Shown here: positions 17,225 through 25,477 of the stretch, piece after piece | Numbering within the stretch: position 1 is the stretch's first letter | Layout of the letters: the number at the start of each line of letters is the position of its first letter | Source: CAXXOK01 sp963674895 | GTDB taxonomy: Bacteria > Bacillota > Clostridia > Christensenellales > Aristaeellaceae | Assembly (NCBI GenBank): GCA_963674895.2 | Contig: CAXXCY010000003.1 | Location: 1,488,001 to 1,552,000 of the forward strand | Direction of reading: 5' to 3' | DNA: 64,000 nucleotides | The notes under the pieces: generated by a model | Database searches by the model: none | What the model saw: the letters and a program-made list of their open reading frames with translations, nothing else | What the model was told of the DNA's origin: nothing | Translations under genes and position numbers: made by a program

Positions 17225-18625
17225 CTATTCTGATTGCACACCAATTTCCCTGTGAATCGCCGCTGCGGCCTTTTTGCCCGCGCCCATGGCAAGGATCACC
17301 GTCGCCGCGCCGGTTACGGCGTCGCCGCCTGCGTACACATGGTCGCGGGTGGTCAGCCCGTCTTCGCTACGGGTGACCAGACAGCCCCATTTGTTGGCGT
17401 CCAGACCCTCGGTTTTTTTGCGCAGAAGCGGGTTCGGGCTGGTGCCGATCGCCATGATCATCGTGTCCACGTCCAGCGTAAACTCGCTGCCCGCCTTGGG
17501 GATGGGGCGGCGGCGTCCGCTGCCGTCGGGCTCGCCCAGTTCCATTTCGATGCACTTCAGGCCCTTGACCCAGCCATGCTCGTCGCCCAGCACCTCCACC
17601 GGGTTGTTCAGGAGTTTGAAGATGATGCCTTCCTCCTCCGCGTGCTCCACCTCTTCCAGCCGCGCGGGCAGCTCGGCGCGGCCGCGCCGGTAGACGATGT
17701 ACACGGTCCCGGCGCCCAGCCGCCTGGCGCAGCGGGCGGCGTCCATCGCCACGTTGCCGCCCCCGACCACGGCCACAGTCTTGCTCCTTACTATGGGAGT
17801 ACGGCTGTTTTTGTCAAACGCCTTCATCAGGTTGATCCGGGTCAGGTATTCGTTGGCGCTGTACACGCCTTTGAGATTTTCGCCGGGGATGCGCATAAAG
17901 CTCGGAAGCCCCGCGCCGCTGCCGATGAACACGGCCTCGAACCCATCGTCAAGCAGCTCGTCGATCGTCAGCGTCTTGCCGATGATCACGTTGGTTTGGA
18001 TGTTCACGCCCAGCGCTTTCAGATTGCTGATTTCGTATTCCACGATGGCCTTGGGCAGGCGGAACTCGGGAATGCCGTACACCAGCACGCCGCCCGGCAT
18101 ATGCAGCGCTTCAAAGATGGTGGTGTCGTACCCGAGCTTTGCCAGGTCGCCCGCGCAGGTCAGCCCCGCGGGCCCCGCGCCGACCACCGCGACCTTGTGC
18201 CCGTTGGGCTCGGGCTTCCCGGGTTTGGATTGCCGATGCTCCCGGTGCCAATCGGCTACGAAGCGTTCCAGTCGGCCGATGGCGACGCTGTCGCCTTTGT
18301 TTTTGCGGACGCAGACCGCTTCGCACTGCGTTTCCTGCGGGCATACGCGCCCGCAGACGGCGGGCAGCGCGGTATCCGCGCTCAGGATTTCAAACGCGGC
18401 CTCCAGTTCGCCCTGCGCTACCTTCCCGATGAACGCGGGGATATCGATCGCCACGGGGCATTGCGAAACGCAGGGTTTGTTCTTGCATTGAAGGCAGCGC
18501 TTCGCTTCGCTGATTGCCATCTCCTGGGTATAGCCAAGGGCTACCTCGCTGAAATTCTTGTTGCGTACCTCCGGTTCCTGTACCGGCATCGGGGTTTGTG
18601 TCCGGCTCATGTTCCTGTCGGGCAT
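17225..18625 (-). CDS. nfnB: NfnB-like subunit, NADH-dependent reduced ferredoxin:NADP+ oxidoreductase (glutamate synthase small-subunit family)
   Basis: A 466-residue flavoprotein. The N-terminal ferredoxin-like part has two Cys clusters for [4Fe-4S] centres (CLQCKNKPCVSQCP and CGRVCPQETQCEAVC). These are followed by FAD-binding VAVVGAGPAGLTCAGDLAK and NADP-binding VAVVGGGNVAMDAARCARRLG. Alone it could be a GltD-like subunit, but the adjacent FAD/[2Fe-2S] partner identifies the Nfn pair, which couples NADPH, NADH and ferredoxin by electron bifurcation. No glutamate synthase large subunit is nearby. The ATG at 18625 follows GGAGATAC and lies two nt from the nfnA stop. Confidence 0.88.
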   Translation of the reverse strand: MPDRNMSRTQTPMPVQEPEVRNKNFSEVALGYTQEMAISEAKRCLQCKNKPCVSQCPVAIDIPAFIGKVAQGELEAAFEILSADTALPAVCGRVCPQETQCEAVCVRKNKGDSVAIGRLERFVADWHREHRQSKPGKPEPNGHKVAVVGAGPAGLTCAGDLAKLGYDTTIFEALHMPGGVLVYGIPEFRLPKAIVEYEISNLKALGVNIQTNVIIGKTLTIDELLDDGFEAVFIGSGAGLPSFMRIPGENLKGVYSANEYLTRINLMKAFDKNSRTPIVRSKTVAVVGGGNVAMDAARCARRLGAGTVYIVYRRGRAELPARLEEVEHAEEEGIIFKLLNNPVEVLGDEHGWVKGLKCIEMELGEPDGSGRRRPIPKAGSEFTLDVDTMIMAIGTSPNPLLRKKTEGLDANKWGCLVTRSEDGLTTRDHVYAGGDAVTGAATVILAMGAGKKAAAAIHREIGVQSE

Positions 18626-18627
18626 AT

Positions 18628-19470
18628 TTACTGTATCTCCTTATTGAACAGTCGGCAGGCCTCGTCCCGGGCATGGCATTCGAATTCGGAATACATCTTG
18701 CTGCGGCTGATGGCTTCGTCGAAATCCACCAGATGACCGTCGAAATCCGGGCCGTCCACGCAGGCAAACTTCGTTTCGCCGCCGACGGTGATACGGCAGC
18801 CTCCGCACATGCCCGTGCCGTCCACCATCACGGGGTTCATGCTGACCACGGTCTTGATTCCGTATTTTTTGGTCAGGAGGCTGACGAACTTCATCATCAC
18901 CAGAGGCCCGATGGCGAATACCGTATCGTATCGGTTTCCTTCCAGAATGAACGACTCCAAAGCAGCCGTCACCAGTCCCTTTTCTCCATAGCTTCCGTCG
19001 TCTGTCATCACGCGGGTTTCTTCGCTGACGGCTTGGAACTCGTCCTCCAGTATCACCAGGTCCTTGGACCGGAAGCCGATGACGCTGTGCACGACCGCGC
19101 CCTGCTGATGGAGCTTGCGCGCCACCGGCAGCGCGATCGCGCAGCCTACCCCGCCGCCGACGATGCAGACCTTTTGCAGTCCTTCGGTATGCGTAGGCTC
19201 ACCGAGCGGTCCGACGCAATCCCGCAAGGCGTCGCCCTGGTTAAGCGAGTTCAGTTCCGTGGTTCCCGCGCCGACAATCTGAAAGATCAGCGTGATGGTA
19301 CCGGCACTACGGTCATACGCCGCGACGGTCAGCGGTATCCGCTCGCTCTCCTCTTTAGCACGCAGAATGACGAATTGCCCCGCTTCGGCTTTCTTGGCGA
19401 TCAACGGCGCACTGACGACGATCTGTGCGACCGTCGGGTTGAGCATTTGCTTATGGAGGATTTTATACAT
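18628..19470 (-). CDS. nfnA: NfnA-like subunit (sulfide/dihydroorotate dehydrogenase-like FAD/NAD-binding protein)
   Basis: A 280-residue ferredoxin-NADP reductase-family protein. The FAD-binding barrel includes RIPLTVAAYDRSAG, the NAD-binding stretch is VCIVGGGVGCAIALPVARKL, and the [2Fe-2S] cysteines lie in GTGMCGGCRITVGGETKFAC with DGPDFDGH, the canonical NfnA C-terminus. It forms a heterodimer with NfnB in the cytoplasm. The enzyme would balance NADPH and NADH made by the sugar dehydrogenases encoded upstream, though the 269-nt gap to the alcohol dehydrogenase suggests its own promoter. Confidence 0.88.
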   Translation of the reverse strand: MYKILHKQMLNPTVAQIVVSAPLIAKKAEAGQFVILRAKEESERIPLTVAAYDRSAGTITLIFQIVGAGTTELNSLNQGDALRDCVGPLGEPTHTEGLQKVCIVGGGVGCAIALPVARKLHQQGAVVHSVIGFRSKDLVILEDEFQAVSEETRVMTDDGSYGEKGLVTAALESFILEGNRYDTVFAIGPLVMMKFVSLLTKKYGIKTVVSMNPVMVDGTGMCGGCRITVGGETKFACVDGPDFDGHLVDFDEAISRSKMYSEFECHARDEACRLFNKEIQ

Positions 19471-19739
19471 TGCTGTTTTGTTTCTGTCCTTTCACAAACG
19501 AAAAATACCTTCTTGTGTTTAGCATCAATACAGAAGATGTATTTTCAAACAATTCCATCGGATTGTTGGTTTTCAATATCCTACCGGACCTTTCCCGGCA
19601 TGCTCCCTGTATATACATCGGATATCGCTTCCGCAGATCCTGGAAGCCATAGTTTACAGGCGCCTGCCGATACCCGGGCCGTTTCCCTCCGTTCCGTCCA
19701 GTAAGCCCGCGGCGTTCCGTCCCTGCCGGCCGCGATCCG

Positions 19740-20771
19740 TCAAGAGCCGTCCGGTCCGACACGCAGCAGCACTTTCATCATATTGGTCTTTTTGCTTGTC
19801 AAGTCCCTGAAAACCTCCGCGCCTTCCGCAAGCGGAAACACATGGGAAACAATGGAGGAAACCGTATCCTGATGCCGCGTTACATAATCCACGGCGTCCT
19901 GAAAGTCCAGTTTCGTATAGACTCGCGTCCCGATCATGGATTGCTCCTTGAAGTTCAAATCCCGCAAATCCAGCGGCTGCGGCTCTTTGAATACGCTCAG
20001 GATCAGGATTTCCGCCCGCACGCCGGCCAATTCCGTCATGATTTCCGCCGCGGCGGGACTGCCGCTCGCTTCAATCAGCACGTCCACGCCCTCGCCGTTC
20101 GTTTGTTCCAGAACCGTTTTGACACAGTCTTCCTTGGAGGGATTGATCACTTCCAGCCCCAGCTCCCCTGCATAGGCCGCACGTTCCTCGTTGACCTCCA
20201 CCGTGAACAGCTGCCGGACGCCGGAATCCTTGAGCATCAGCGCCGTTAAAAGCCCGATCGGCCCAAGCCCCGTTACGCACGCCGACACATAAAAATCCTT
20301 TTTCATCATCCGCAGGCCGTGCACCACCACGGCTGCGGGTTCCACGAGCGCCGCCGACTTGAGCGGCAACCCCATTGGCAGACGATATACGCTTTCCTCC
20401 GGCACAGCCGCATATTCGGCCATGCCGCCGTCCGTGTCCGTTCCGTACAGGCGCAGGCTCCGGCATACGTGCGTATTCCCCCGCAGGCATGCGCGGCATT
20501 TGCCGCAGAAATATAAGGGGTTGACCACCACGGCGTCACCTTTTTGAAGCGGCGTTTTCACTCCGGCGCCGATCGCTTCGACGGTTCCCGAAAACTCGTG
20601 ACCCATGATCAGCGGCGCCTTGGCGCGCGGGTGTTTGCCAAGATACACGCTGACGTCCGATCCGCAAATCCCCGCATACGCAACCTTGATCAATACCCTG
20701 CCGCTGTAGTCCGGTATCTCGCGTTCCTGCATTTCCAGGGTTTTTTCGCCCGTCCAAACCAGCGCTTTCAT
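19740..20771 (-). CDS. Zinc-dependent medium-chain alcohol/polyol dehydrogenase
   Basis: A 343-residue MDR-family enzyme. Catalytic zinc ligands are seen in AGICGSDVSVYLG and MGHEFSGTVE, and the structural zinc Cys set in YFCGKCRACLRGNTHVC. The cofactor site is VTGLGPIGLLTALMLKDSG. It resembles sorbitol, L-threonine or galactitol-phosphate dehydrogenases. The ATG at 20771 has a G-rich SD. It stands 21 nt after the SDR gene in the same operon, so it probably oxidises a sugar, polyol or keto-acid intermediate. The substrate is not deducible. Confidence 0.88.
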   Translation of the reverse strand: MKALVWTGEKTLEMQEREIPDYSGRVLIKVAYAGICGSDVSVYLGKHPRAKAPLIMGHEFSGTVEAIGAGVKTPLQKGDAVVVNPLYFCGKCRACLRGNTHVCRSLRLYGTDTDGGMAEYAAVPEESVYRLPMGLPLKSAALVEPAAVVVHGLRMMKKDFYVSACVTGLGPIGLLTALMLKDSGVRQLFTVEVNEERAAYAGELGLEVINPSKEDCVKTVLEQTNGEGVDVLIEASGSPAAAEIMTELAGVRAEILILSVFKEPQPLDLRDLNFKEQSMIGTRVYTKLDFQDAVDYVTRHQDTVSSIVSHVFPLAEGAEVFRDLTSKKTNMMKVLLRVGPDGS

Positions 20772-20792
20772 CGCATATCCCCCCCGATCCGT

Positions 20793-21554
20793 TCACTTCA
20801 CCAGATATCCGCCGTCCACCGGGATGACCGCGCCGCATACGTAATCGCTGGCGTGGGACGCCAGAAATACCGTAATCCCCTTCATATCGTCTTCCGTTCC
20901 CCACCGGCCGGCCGGAATGCGCGCGGAAATCTGGCTGTTGCGGGTCGTATCGTTCAATAACGCCGTATTCATATCGGTCGCCATGTATCCCGGAGCGACC
21001 GCGTTCACGTTGATACCCCTGCCGGCCCAGTCGTTGGAAAGCGCCTTCGTCAACTGCGTCACGCCGCCTTTCGCCGCGGAATAGGCGGGAATGGTCTGTC
21101 CGCCGAACCATGAGCACATGGACGCGACGTTGATGATCTTGCCATACCCCTTGCGCAGCATAATCTTTCCGGCTTCCTGGCACAGAATAAACACGGAATG
21201 CAGGTTGATTTGGATGACCTCGTCCCATTCGTCCATCGGAAACTCTTCCGCCAAATGGCGCCGCTGTATCCCCGCGGCAGTCACCAGAATATCAACGCCG
21301 CCGCCGAGCAGGTCCGCGCTTTGGCGAAACGCCCGGTAGGTTTCCTCTCGGTCCCGCAGATCCGCTTTGACTGCGCCGCAGCGGTATCCGCTTTGGCAAA
21401 AACTCTCCGCCGACCGGAACACGGCATCCGAGGAACCGATGATCACCGTTTCGCACCCGGCCTCGGCCAGCGCTTCCACCATGCCGTGGCCCAAGCCCCG
21501 CGTGCCGCCGGTCACGATCGCTTTTTTGCCGGTTATATCAAACAAATCGCCCAT
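20793..21554 (-). CDS. SDR-family oxidoreductase (gluconate 5-dehydrogenase/KduD-like)
   Basis: A 253-residue classical short-chain dehydrogenase: TGGTRGLGHGMVEALAEAG cofactor motif, NAG equivalent as TAAGIQRR, catalytic Ser in NVASMCSWFGG, and YSAAKGGV supplying Tyr and Lys. The C-terminus DYVCGAVIPVDGGYLVK is typical of 2-deoxy-D-gluconate/gluconate 5-dehydrogenase relatives. Its position between D-galactonate dehydratase and a zinc dehydrogenase suggests oxidation of a sugar, aldonate or 2-keto-3-deoxy acid. Confidence 0.88.
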   Translation of the reverse strand: MGDLFDITGKKAIVTGGTRGLGHGMVEALAEAGCETVIIGSSDAVFRSAESFCQSGYRCGAVKADLRDREETYRAFRQSADLLGGGVDILVTAAGIQRRHLAEEFPMDEWDEVIQINLHSVFILCQEAGKIMLRKGYGKIINVASMCSWFGGQTIPAYSAAKGGVTQLTKALSNDWAGRGINVNAVAPGYMATDMNTALLNDTTRNSQISARIPAGRWGTEDDMKGITVFLASHASDYVCGAVIPVDGGYLVK

Positions 21555-21593
21555 GCGTCATTCCCCCCTACTCTAATCGAAGGATCGAACGCC

Positions 21594-22754
21594 TTACCAC
21601 TCGGCGATCGTTCCGTCCTCGTTGCGCCAGACCGGGTTCTTCCAGTCGTCGCCCGCTTGCGCGAATTTCCGGGCCGTTTCCTCCACATATTCCTCGTTGA
21701 TCTCCACGCCAAGCCCGGGACGGGATACGATATCGATGTATCCGTTCTTGTAGCGGTATATGTCGGTGTTTTTCAGGTAATCCAGAAGGTCCCCGCCCTT
21801 GTTGTAGTGGATGCCCAGGCTTTGTTCCTGAATAAACGCGTTGGGAGAAACACAGTCCAGGTTGATGCAGGCGGCCAGCGCAATCGGCCCCAGTGGACAA
21901 TGCGGGGCGATCGCCACGTCGTACGCTTCCGCCATACGGGCGATGGCCAGGCATTCGGAAATACCGCCGGCATGCGACAGGTCCGGCTGCACGATATCCA
22001 CATACCCGGCCTCGAACAGGTTTTTATAGTCCCAGCGGCTGAACATACGCTCGCCGACCGCGATCGGCGTGCCGGTATGGTTGGCGATTTCCCGAAGCGC
22101 TTCGTTGTTTTGCGGCAGCACAGGCTCTTCGATAAACATCAGATGGAACGGCTCCAGCTCGTGCGCCAGCACTTTCGCCATGGATTTATGAACACGGCCG
22201 TGGAAGTCCACCGCAATATCCAATTCGTAACCAAATGCGCCGCGGATCGCTTCCACCCGTTTGCAAACCTCATCGATTTTACGGAAGGAGTCGATCCAGT
22301 GCATTTCCTCCGTCCCGTTCATTTTTACGGCGCGGTAGCCCTGCTCAAACGCGGTTTTTGCGTTGGCAAGCACGTCGTTGGGGCGGTCGCCGCCGATCCA
22401 GCGGTACACTTTCAGCGTATCGCGGCATGCGCCGCCGATCAGATCATACACGGGGGCGTTGTAGTATTTCCCTTTGATGTCCCACAGCGCCTGATCGATC
22501 CCGGCGATGGCGCTCATCAGTACCGGCCCGCCGCGGTAGAACCGCGTTCTGTACATTGCCTGCCAATGATCCTGAATGCGCATGGGGTCCCTGCCCACAA
22601 GGCATTCGGCGAATTCGCCCACGGCGGTACGCACGGTATCCGCGCTGCCTTCCACCACCGGCTCTCCCCAGCCGCTGATCCCCTCGTCCGTTTCGATTTT
22701 CAGAAACAGCCACCGGGGAGGAAGCTTGAACAGATTCAGTTTTGTGATTTTCAT
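21594..22754 (-). CDS. dgoD: D-galactonate dehydratase (enolase superfamily)
   Basis: A 386-residue mandelate-racemase-type dehydratase converting D-galactonate to 2-keto-3-deoxy-D-galactonate. Characteristic DgoD segments are present: YRWIGGDRPNDVLANAKTAF, AVKMNGTEEMHWIDS, metal ligands in AVDFHGRVHKSMAK, FIEEPVLPQNNEALREIA and VGERMFSRWDYK, then DLSHAGGISECLAIA, the catalytic His in APHCPLGPIALAA and FIQEQSLGIHYN. The ATG at 22754 (MKITKLNLFK) is chosen because AAAGGAG precedes it. The product would suit the DapA-type aldolase at 27148. There is no KDGal kinase in the window, which hints at a non-phosphorylative route. Confidence 0.92.
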   Translation of the reverse strand: MKITKLNLFKLPPRWLFLKIETDEGISGWGEPVVEGSADTVRTAVGEFAECLVGRDPMRIQDHWQAMYRTRFYRGGPVLMSAIAGIDQALWDIKGKYYNAPVYDLIGGACRDTLKVYRWIGGDRPNDVLANAKTAFEQGYRAVKMNGTEEMHWIDSFRKIDEVCKRVEAIRGAFGYELDIAVDFHGRVHKSMAKVLAHELEPFHLMFIEEPVLPQNNEALREIANHTGTPIAVGERMFSRWDYKNLFEAGYVDIVQPDLSHAGGISECLAIARMAEAYDVAIAPHCPLGPIALAACINLDCVSPNAFIQEQSLGIHYNKGGDLLDYLKNTDIYRYKNGYIDIVSRPGLGVEINEEYVEETARKFAQAGDDWKNPVWRNEDGTIAEW

Positions 22755-22891
22755 GGGAGCTCCTTTCACGGCAAGTTCCTGCGCAGCCCGTTCATTCCCT
22801 TTCCGAATGAACGATTGCTGTTCCGTTTCTTGTATCGTAAGGTGAAACACGGTGCGAACGCCGATCCTGCCCGGTATCCTTGCGCGCCGTA

Positions 22892-24574
22892 TCAGCCCTT
22901 CGTTTCCGGAGTCTCGACGATCGGATACACATCAAACGGTGCGTCGCGGATATCCAGGTACGCCATATAGCTGTGCATGAGATCGTTTTTCAGCGTCATC
23001 GTCCGTTTTTCGCCTTTCACCGGCGAAAACCAATCCTGTGGTTTGGCCGGATCGAATACTACCGTCAGCGGATTGGGCGCGCCCAGCGCCGCATACAGCA
23101 GCGGGCCGTATTCCACCGCCCAGCGCTCCCTGTGGGGGATCTCCTCCCCGCCCGTGTACAGGGTGGTCCTGCAGCGGAAGGGAAAGTCCAGGCGGAACGT
23201 CTCTCCGGCGTTCACATTCTCGTGGATCTCGTAGTACGACTGCCCCTCATCCGCCGCCCACCGGGGAATGCGCAGCCTGAGCGTAAACGGCGCTTTGGCC
23301 CGCAGGATGCGCACCGTTACCTGCCCGTCGTCCGGCATGCCGGTCTCCACCCGGACGGTGACGCCGTTTGGCAGCTCGGCTTCGCTGGCGGCGTAGATAT
23401 CGCAGCTGACGGAATTGCCGGTATAGGTAAACAGGAATTGCGGCAGCAGGGCAGTTAGCCGGGTGCCCAGGCTGGCACAGCAGGTCGCGATATCCACATA
23501 CCGCCAGTCCTTGTTCTGCTGCAGGAAATTGAGGTAATGGTAGCCCCGGTCCCCCTCCTGCGCGGCCAGCAGCACGTTATACAGCGAGGTTTCCATCTCG
23601 TCCACATAATGGGTGTTGTCCGGCTCCAGCCTGTGCATACGCTGATTGAGAAGCACCCAGAAGTTGGTGGAGCACAGCTCGTTGTAATGATGATCGCGCG
23701 ACAGCCAGTTGCAGCCCGGGTAGAAGACATCGTTTTCGCACATCGCGATGCCGCCGCCCACGTGCTGCCATTTTTCTTCGTACATGCGAAGCGCGCTTTT
23801 GACGGCACGCAGGTATTTCGCATTGCCGGTCGCGCGGTACAGGTCGAGATAGCCTTCCAGCGTCGTCAGCAGCGTGGAGTGCGGATGGTTGCCGGGATGG
23901 TCGTAGATGGCGCGCTGATCCCCGGCTATGACCTGCTCAAGCCACCAGTCTTCCTGGTAATAATCCACGGCCGTTTGTACGTCCTTTTCGATACCGACGG
24001 GCGAATCGTACAGCCGGGTATTGGCAAGAATCCCCTGGAAGCCCAGGTTCATGTCTTTCACATACGGCAGCACCTCGGATTGGTTGAAATGGTCGCCCAT
24101 CCTGCGCGCCATGCGGAACGCGTCCTCCTCCCCCGCGTACCCGGCGTCCAGCAGGCCGAACAAAATCCACGCGCGCGTATAGTTGGGGTACTCCTTCGTT
24201 TGAAACGTTTCACGGCCGACCGGCACCAGATTGCCGTCCTCATCCTGGTACTGCGCCATTTCGGCAAGCAGCGCGCGGACCGTGTCCCGCAGCTGCATGT
24301 CTTCCCGCCACCACAGGCTGGTGGCCGCGCCCATGAGGAACTCCCCGGCCGTCTGGCCGTGCAGGTTGTTTTCAAAGTGGCCGTCGCCCGACGCATACGG
24401 GGCGCCCGGCGCAGGCATCCCCGCATGCACGCGGTACCAGTACAGCATCCGGTCCAGATCAAACCGCTTCAGAAACGCGATATTATCCGCGAAGGCTTTC
24501 GCGAACCGCCCGCCCGTCAGCCTCACATGCCCAATGGGGATTTCCAGTTTGTATTCCACTTTGTATTTTCCCAA
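22892..24574 (-). CDS. GH127-like (DUF1680 type) glycoside hydrolase
   Basis: An enzyme of about 560 residues with an (alpha/alpha)6-barrel pattern (SGDGHFENNLHGQTAGEF near residue 55). It keeps the zinc and nucleophile set known from GH127 beta-L-arabinofuranosidases: Glu and Cys in NELCSTNFWVLLNQRM, and a Cys pair in IATCCASLGTRL. No signal peptide is present, so it acts on imported material. The start is uncertain. The frame is open to 24652, but a TTG at 24574 sits nine nt after GGAGG and begins at the homologous part; a GTG at 24583 is too close to the SD. Expected activity is release of L-arabinofuranose or a related sugar, feeding the dehydrogenases and dehydratases around it. Confidence 0.75.
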   Translation of the reverse strand: MGKYKVEYKLEIPIGHVRLTGGRFAKAFADNIAFLKRFDLDRMLYWYRVHAGMPAPGAPYASGDGHFENNLHGQTAGEFLMGAATSLWWREDMQLRDTVRALLAEMAQYQDEDGNLVPVGRETFQTKEYPNYTRAWILFGLLDAGYAGEEDAFRMARRMGDHFNQSEVLPYVKDMNLGFQGILANTRLYDSPVGIEKDVQTAVDYYQEDWWLEQVIAGDQRAIYDHPGNHPHSTLLTTLEGYLDLYRATGNAKYLRAVKSALRMYEEKWQHVGGGIAMCENDVFYPGCNWLSRDHHYNELCSTNFWVLLNQRMHRLEPDNTHYVDEMETSLYNVLLAAQEGDRGYHYLNFLQQNKDWRYVDIATCCASLGTRLTALLPQFLFTYTGNSVSCDIYAASEAELPNGVTVRVETGMPDDGQVTVRILRAKAPFTLRLRIPRWAADEGQSYYEIHENVNAGETFRLDFPFRCRTTLYTGGEEIPHRERWAVEYGPLLYAALGAPNPLTVVFDPAKPQDWFSPVKGEKRTMTLKNDLMHSYMAYLDIRDAPFDVYPIVETPETKG

Positions 24575-24660
24575 CGGGATCACCCTCCATGAACCACGAG
24601 TGCAGTATCGTCTGCCTGCAAGCTGGTATGATTTGAAAGCCTTTGAAAACAAAGCGATTC

Positions 24661-25455
24661 TTACGCGATGGTTTCCCAGTTCTTCTCGTATTTCAGTAAA
24701 CAGCAGGACACACCCGAGTCCACCGTAAGGTTTGTTCCCGTTATCGTACGGGATTCGTCAGTACCAAGGAAATAGACCGCATTCGCGATATCTTCCGGAT
24801 AGGACTCCCTTCCCAGCGGCCAGTTAGCCCTGCGTTCCTCTTTTTCTTCTTCGCTCTGTTCCAGAAACTTGTCGTTAACAATTGCGCCCGCGACCAGACA
24901 ATTCACCCGGATGCCGTACTTGCCAAGCTCGTAGGCGGCGTTGCGCGTCAGCGCTTCGATGCCCGCCTTTGAGATCGCGTACGGAATACGGTTTGGCAGC
25001 GCCCCTCTGGCGTGCACCGAGCCGATAAGCACTATGCTTCCCTGGATGTTGGACTGGATCATCAGCCTGGCCGCAGCCTGCGTTCCGAAGAAATATGCCT
25101 TGGTATTGCTCTGCATGATGAAGTCGTAATCCTTTTCTTCGGTGTTGAGAATGTTCTGGAAACGGCAGGCGGCCGTCGCATTCGCCACGAAACAATCCAG
25201 CCGCCCGAATGTCTCCTTGACCTTCGCAAAAGCGGCTTCGGTTTCCGCTACGCTGCTGGGCGTCATGGCGAGTGCCAGAACCGTAGCGTCCGGTACATCG
25301 GTAAGCAGACGCTGTGCAGCGTCCCGGGCCTTGTCCTCGGTTCTGGAGGTAATGCAAACGGCATAGCCCCTTTTCGCAAAGAGTTTCGCCGTTGTAAATC
25401 CCGTAAACTGCGTAGCGCCGGTTACAAGCACCACCGGCTTTTCTGACATCGGCAT
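24661..25455 (-). CDS. SDR-family oxidoreductase
   Basis: A 264-residue short-chain dehydrogenase. The cofactor site is LVTGATQFTGFTTAKLFAKR, the catalytic Ser lies in VLIGSVHARGALPNR, and Tyr/Lys in PYAISKAGIEAL. The ATG at 25455 has GGAGGG upstream. It lies 22 nt after the IlvD-like dehydratase. It is not close to the other SDR in sequence, so the locus has two different short-chain dehydrogenases. A plausible role is sugar 1-dehydrogenase or 2-keto-3-deoxy acid dehydrogenase; the substrate is unknown. Confidence 0.88.
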   Translation of the reverse strand: MPMSEKPVVLVTGATQFTGFTTAKLFAKRGYAVCITSRTEDKARDAAQRLLTDVPDATVLALAMTPSSVAETEAAFAKVKETFGRLDCFVANATAACRFQNILNTEEKDYDFIMQSNTKAYFFGTQAAARLMIQSNIQGSIVLIGSVHARGALPNRIPYAISKAGIEALTRNAAYELGKYGIRVNCLVAGAIVNDKFLEQSEEEKEERRANWPLGRESYPEDIANAVYFLGTDESRTITGTNLTVDSGVSCCLLKYEKNWETIA

Positions 25456-25477
25456 CGCGTTTCCCTCCTGCTTTTCT

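Noticed and set aside
17225..18625. Glutamate synthase small subunit (GltD)
   Set aside because: The adjacent FAD/[2Fe-2S] subunit and absence of a GltB-like large subunit point to NfnAB.
17234..18736. Open reading frame of 500 codons on the plus strand opposite nfnB
   Set aside because: It is the mirror of a well-conserved gene in GC-rich DNA; its protein is His/Arg/Ala-rich with no recognisable motif and no SD.
21198..22970. 590-codon plus-strand frame opposite the SDR and dgoD genes
   Set aside because: It spans two clearly real minus-strand genes and their gap, has no domain features, and reflects codon bias of the other strand.
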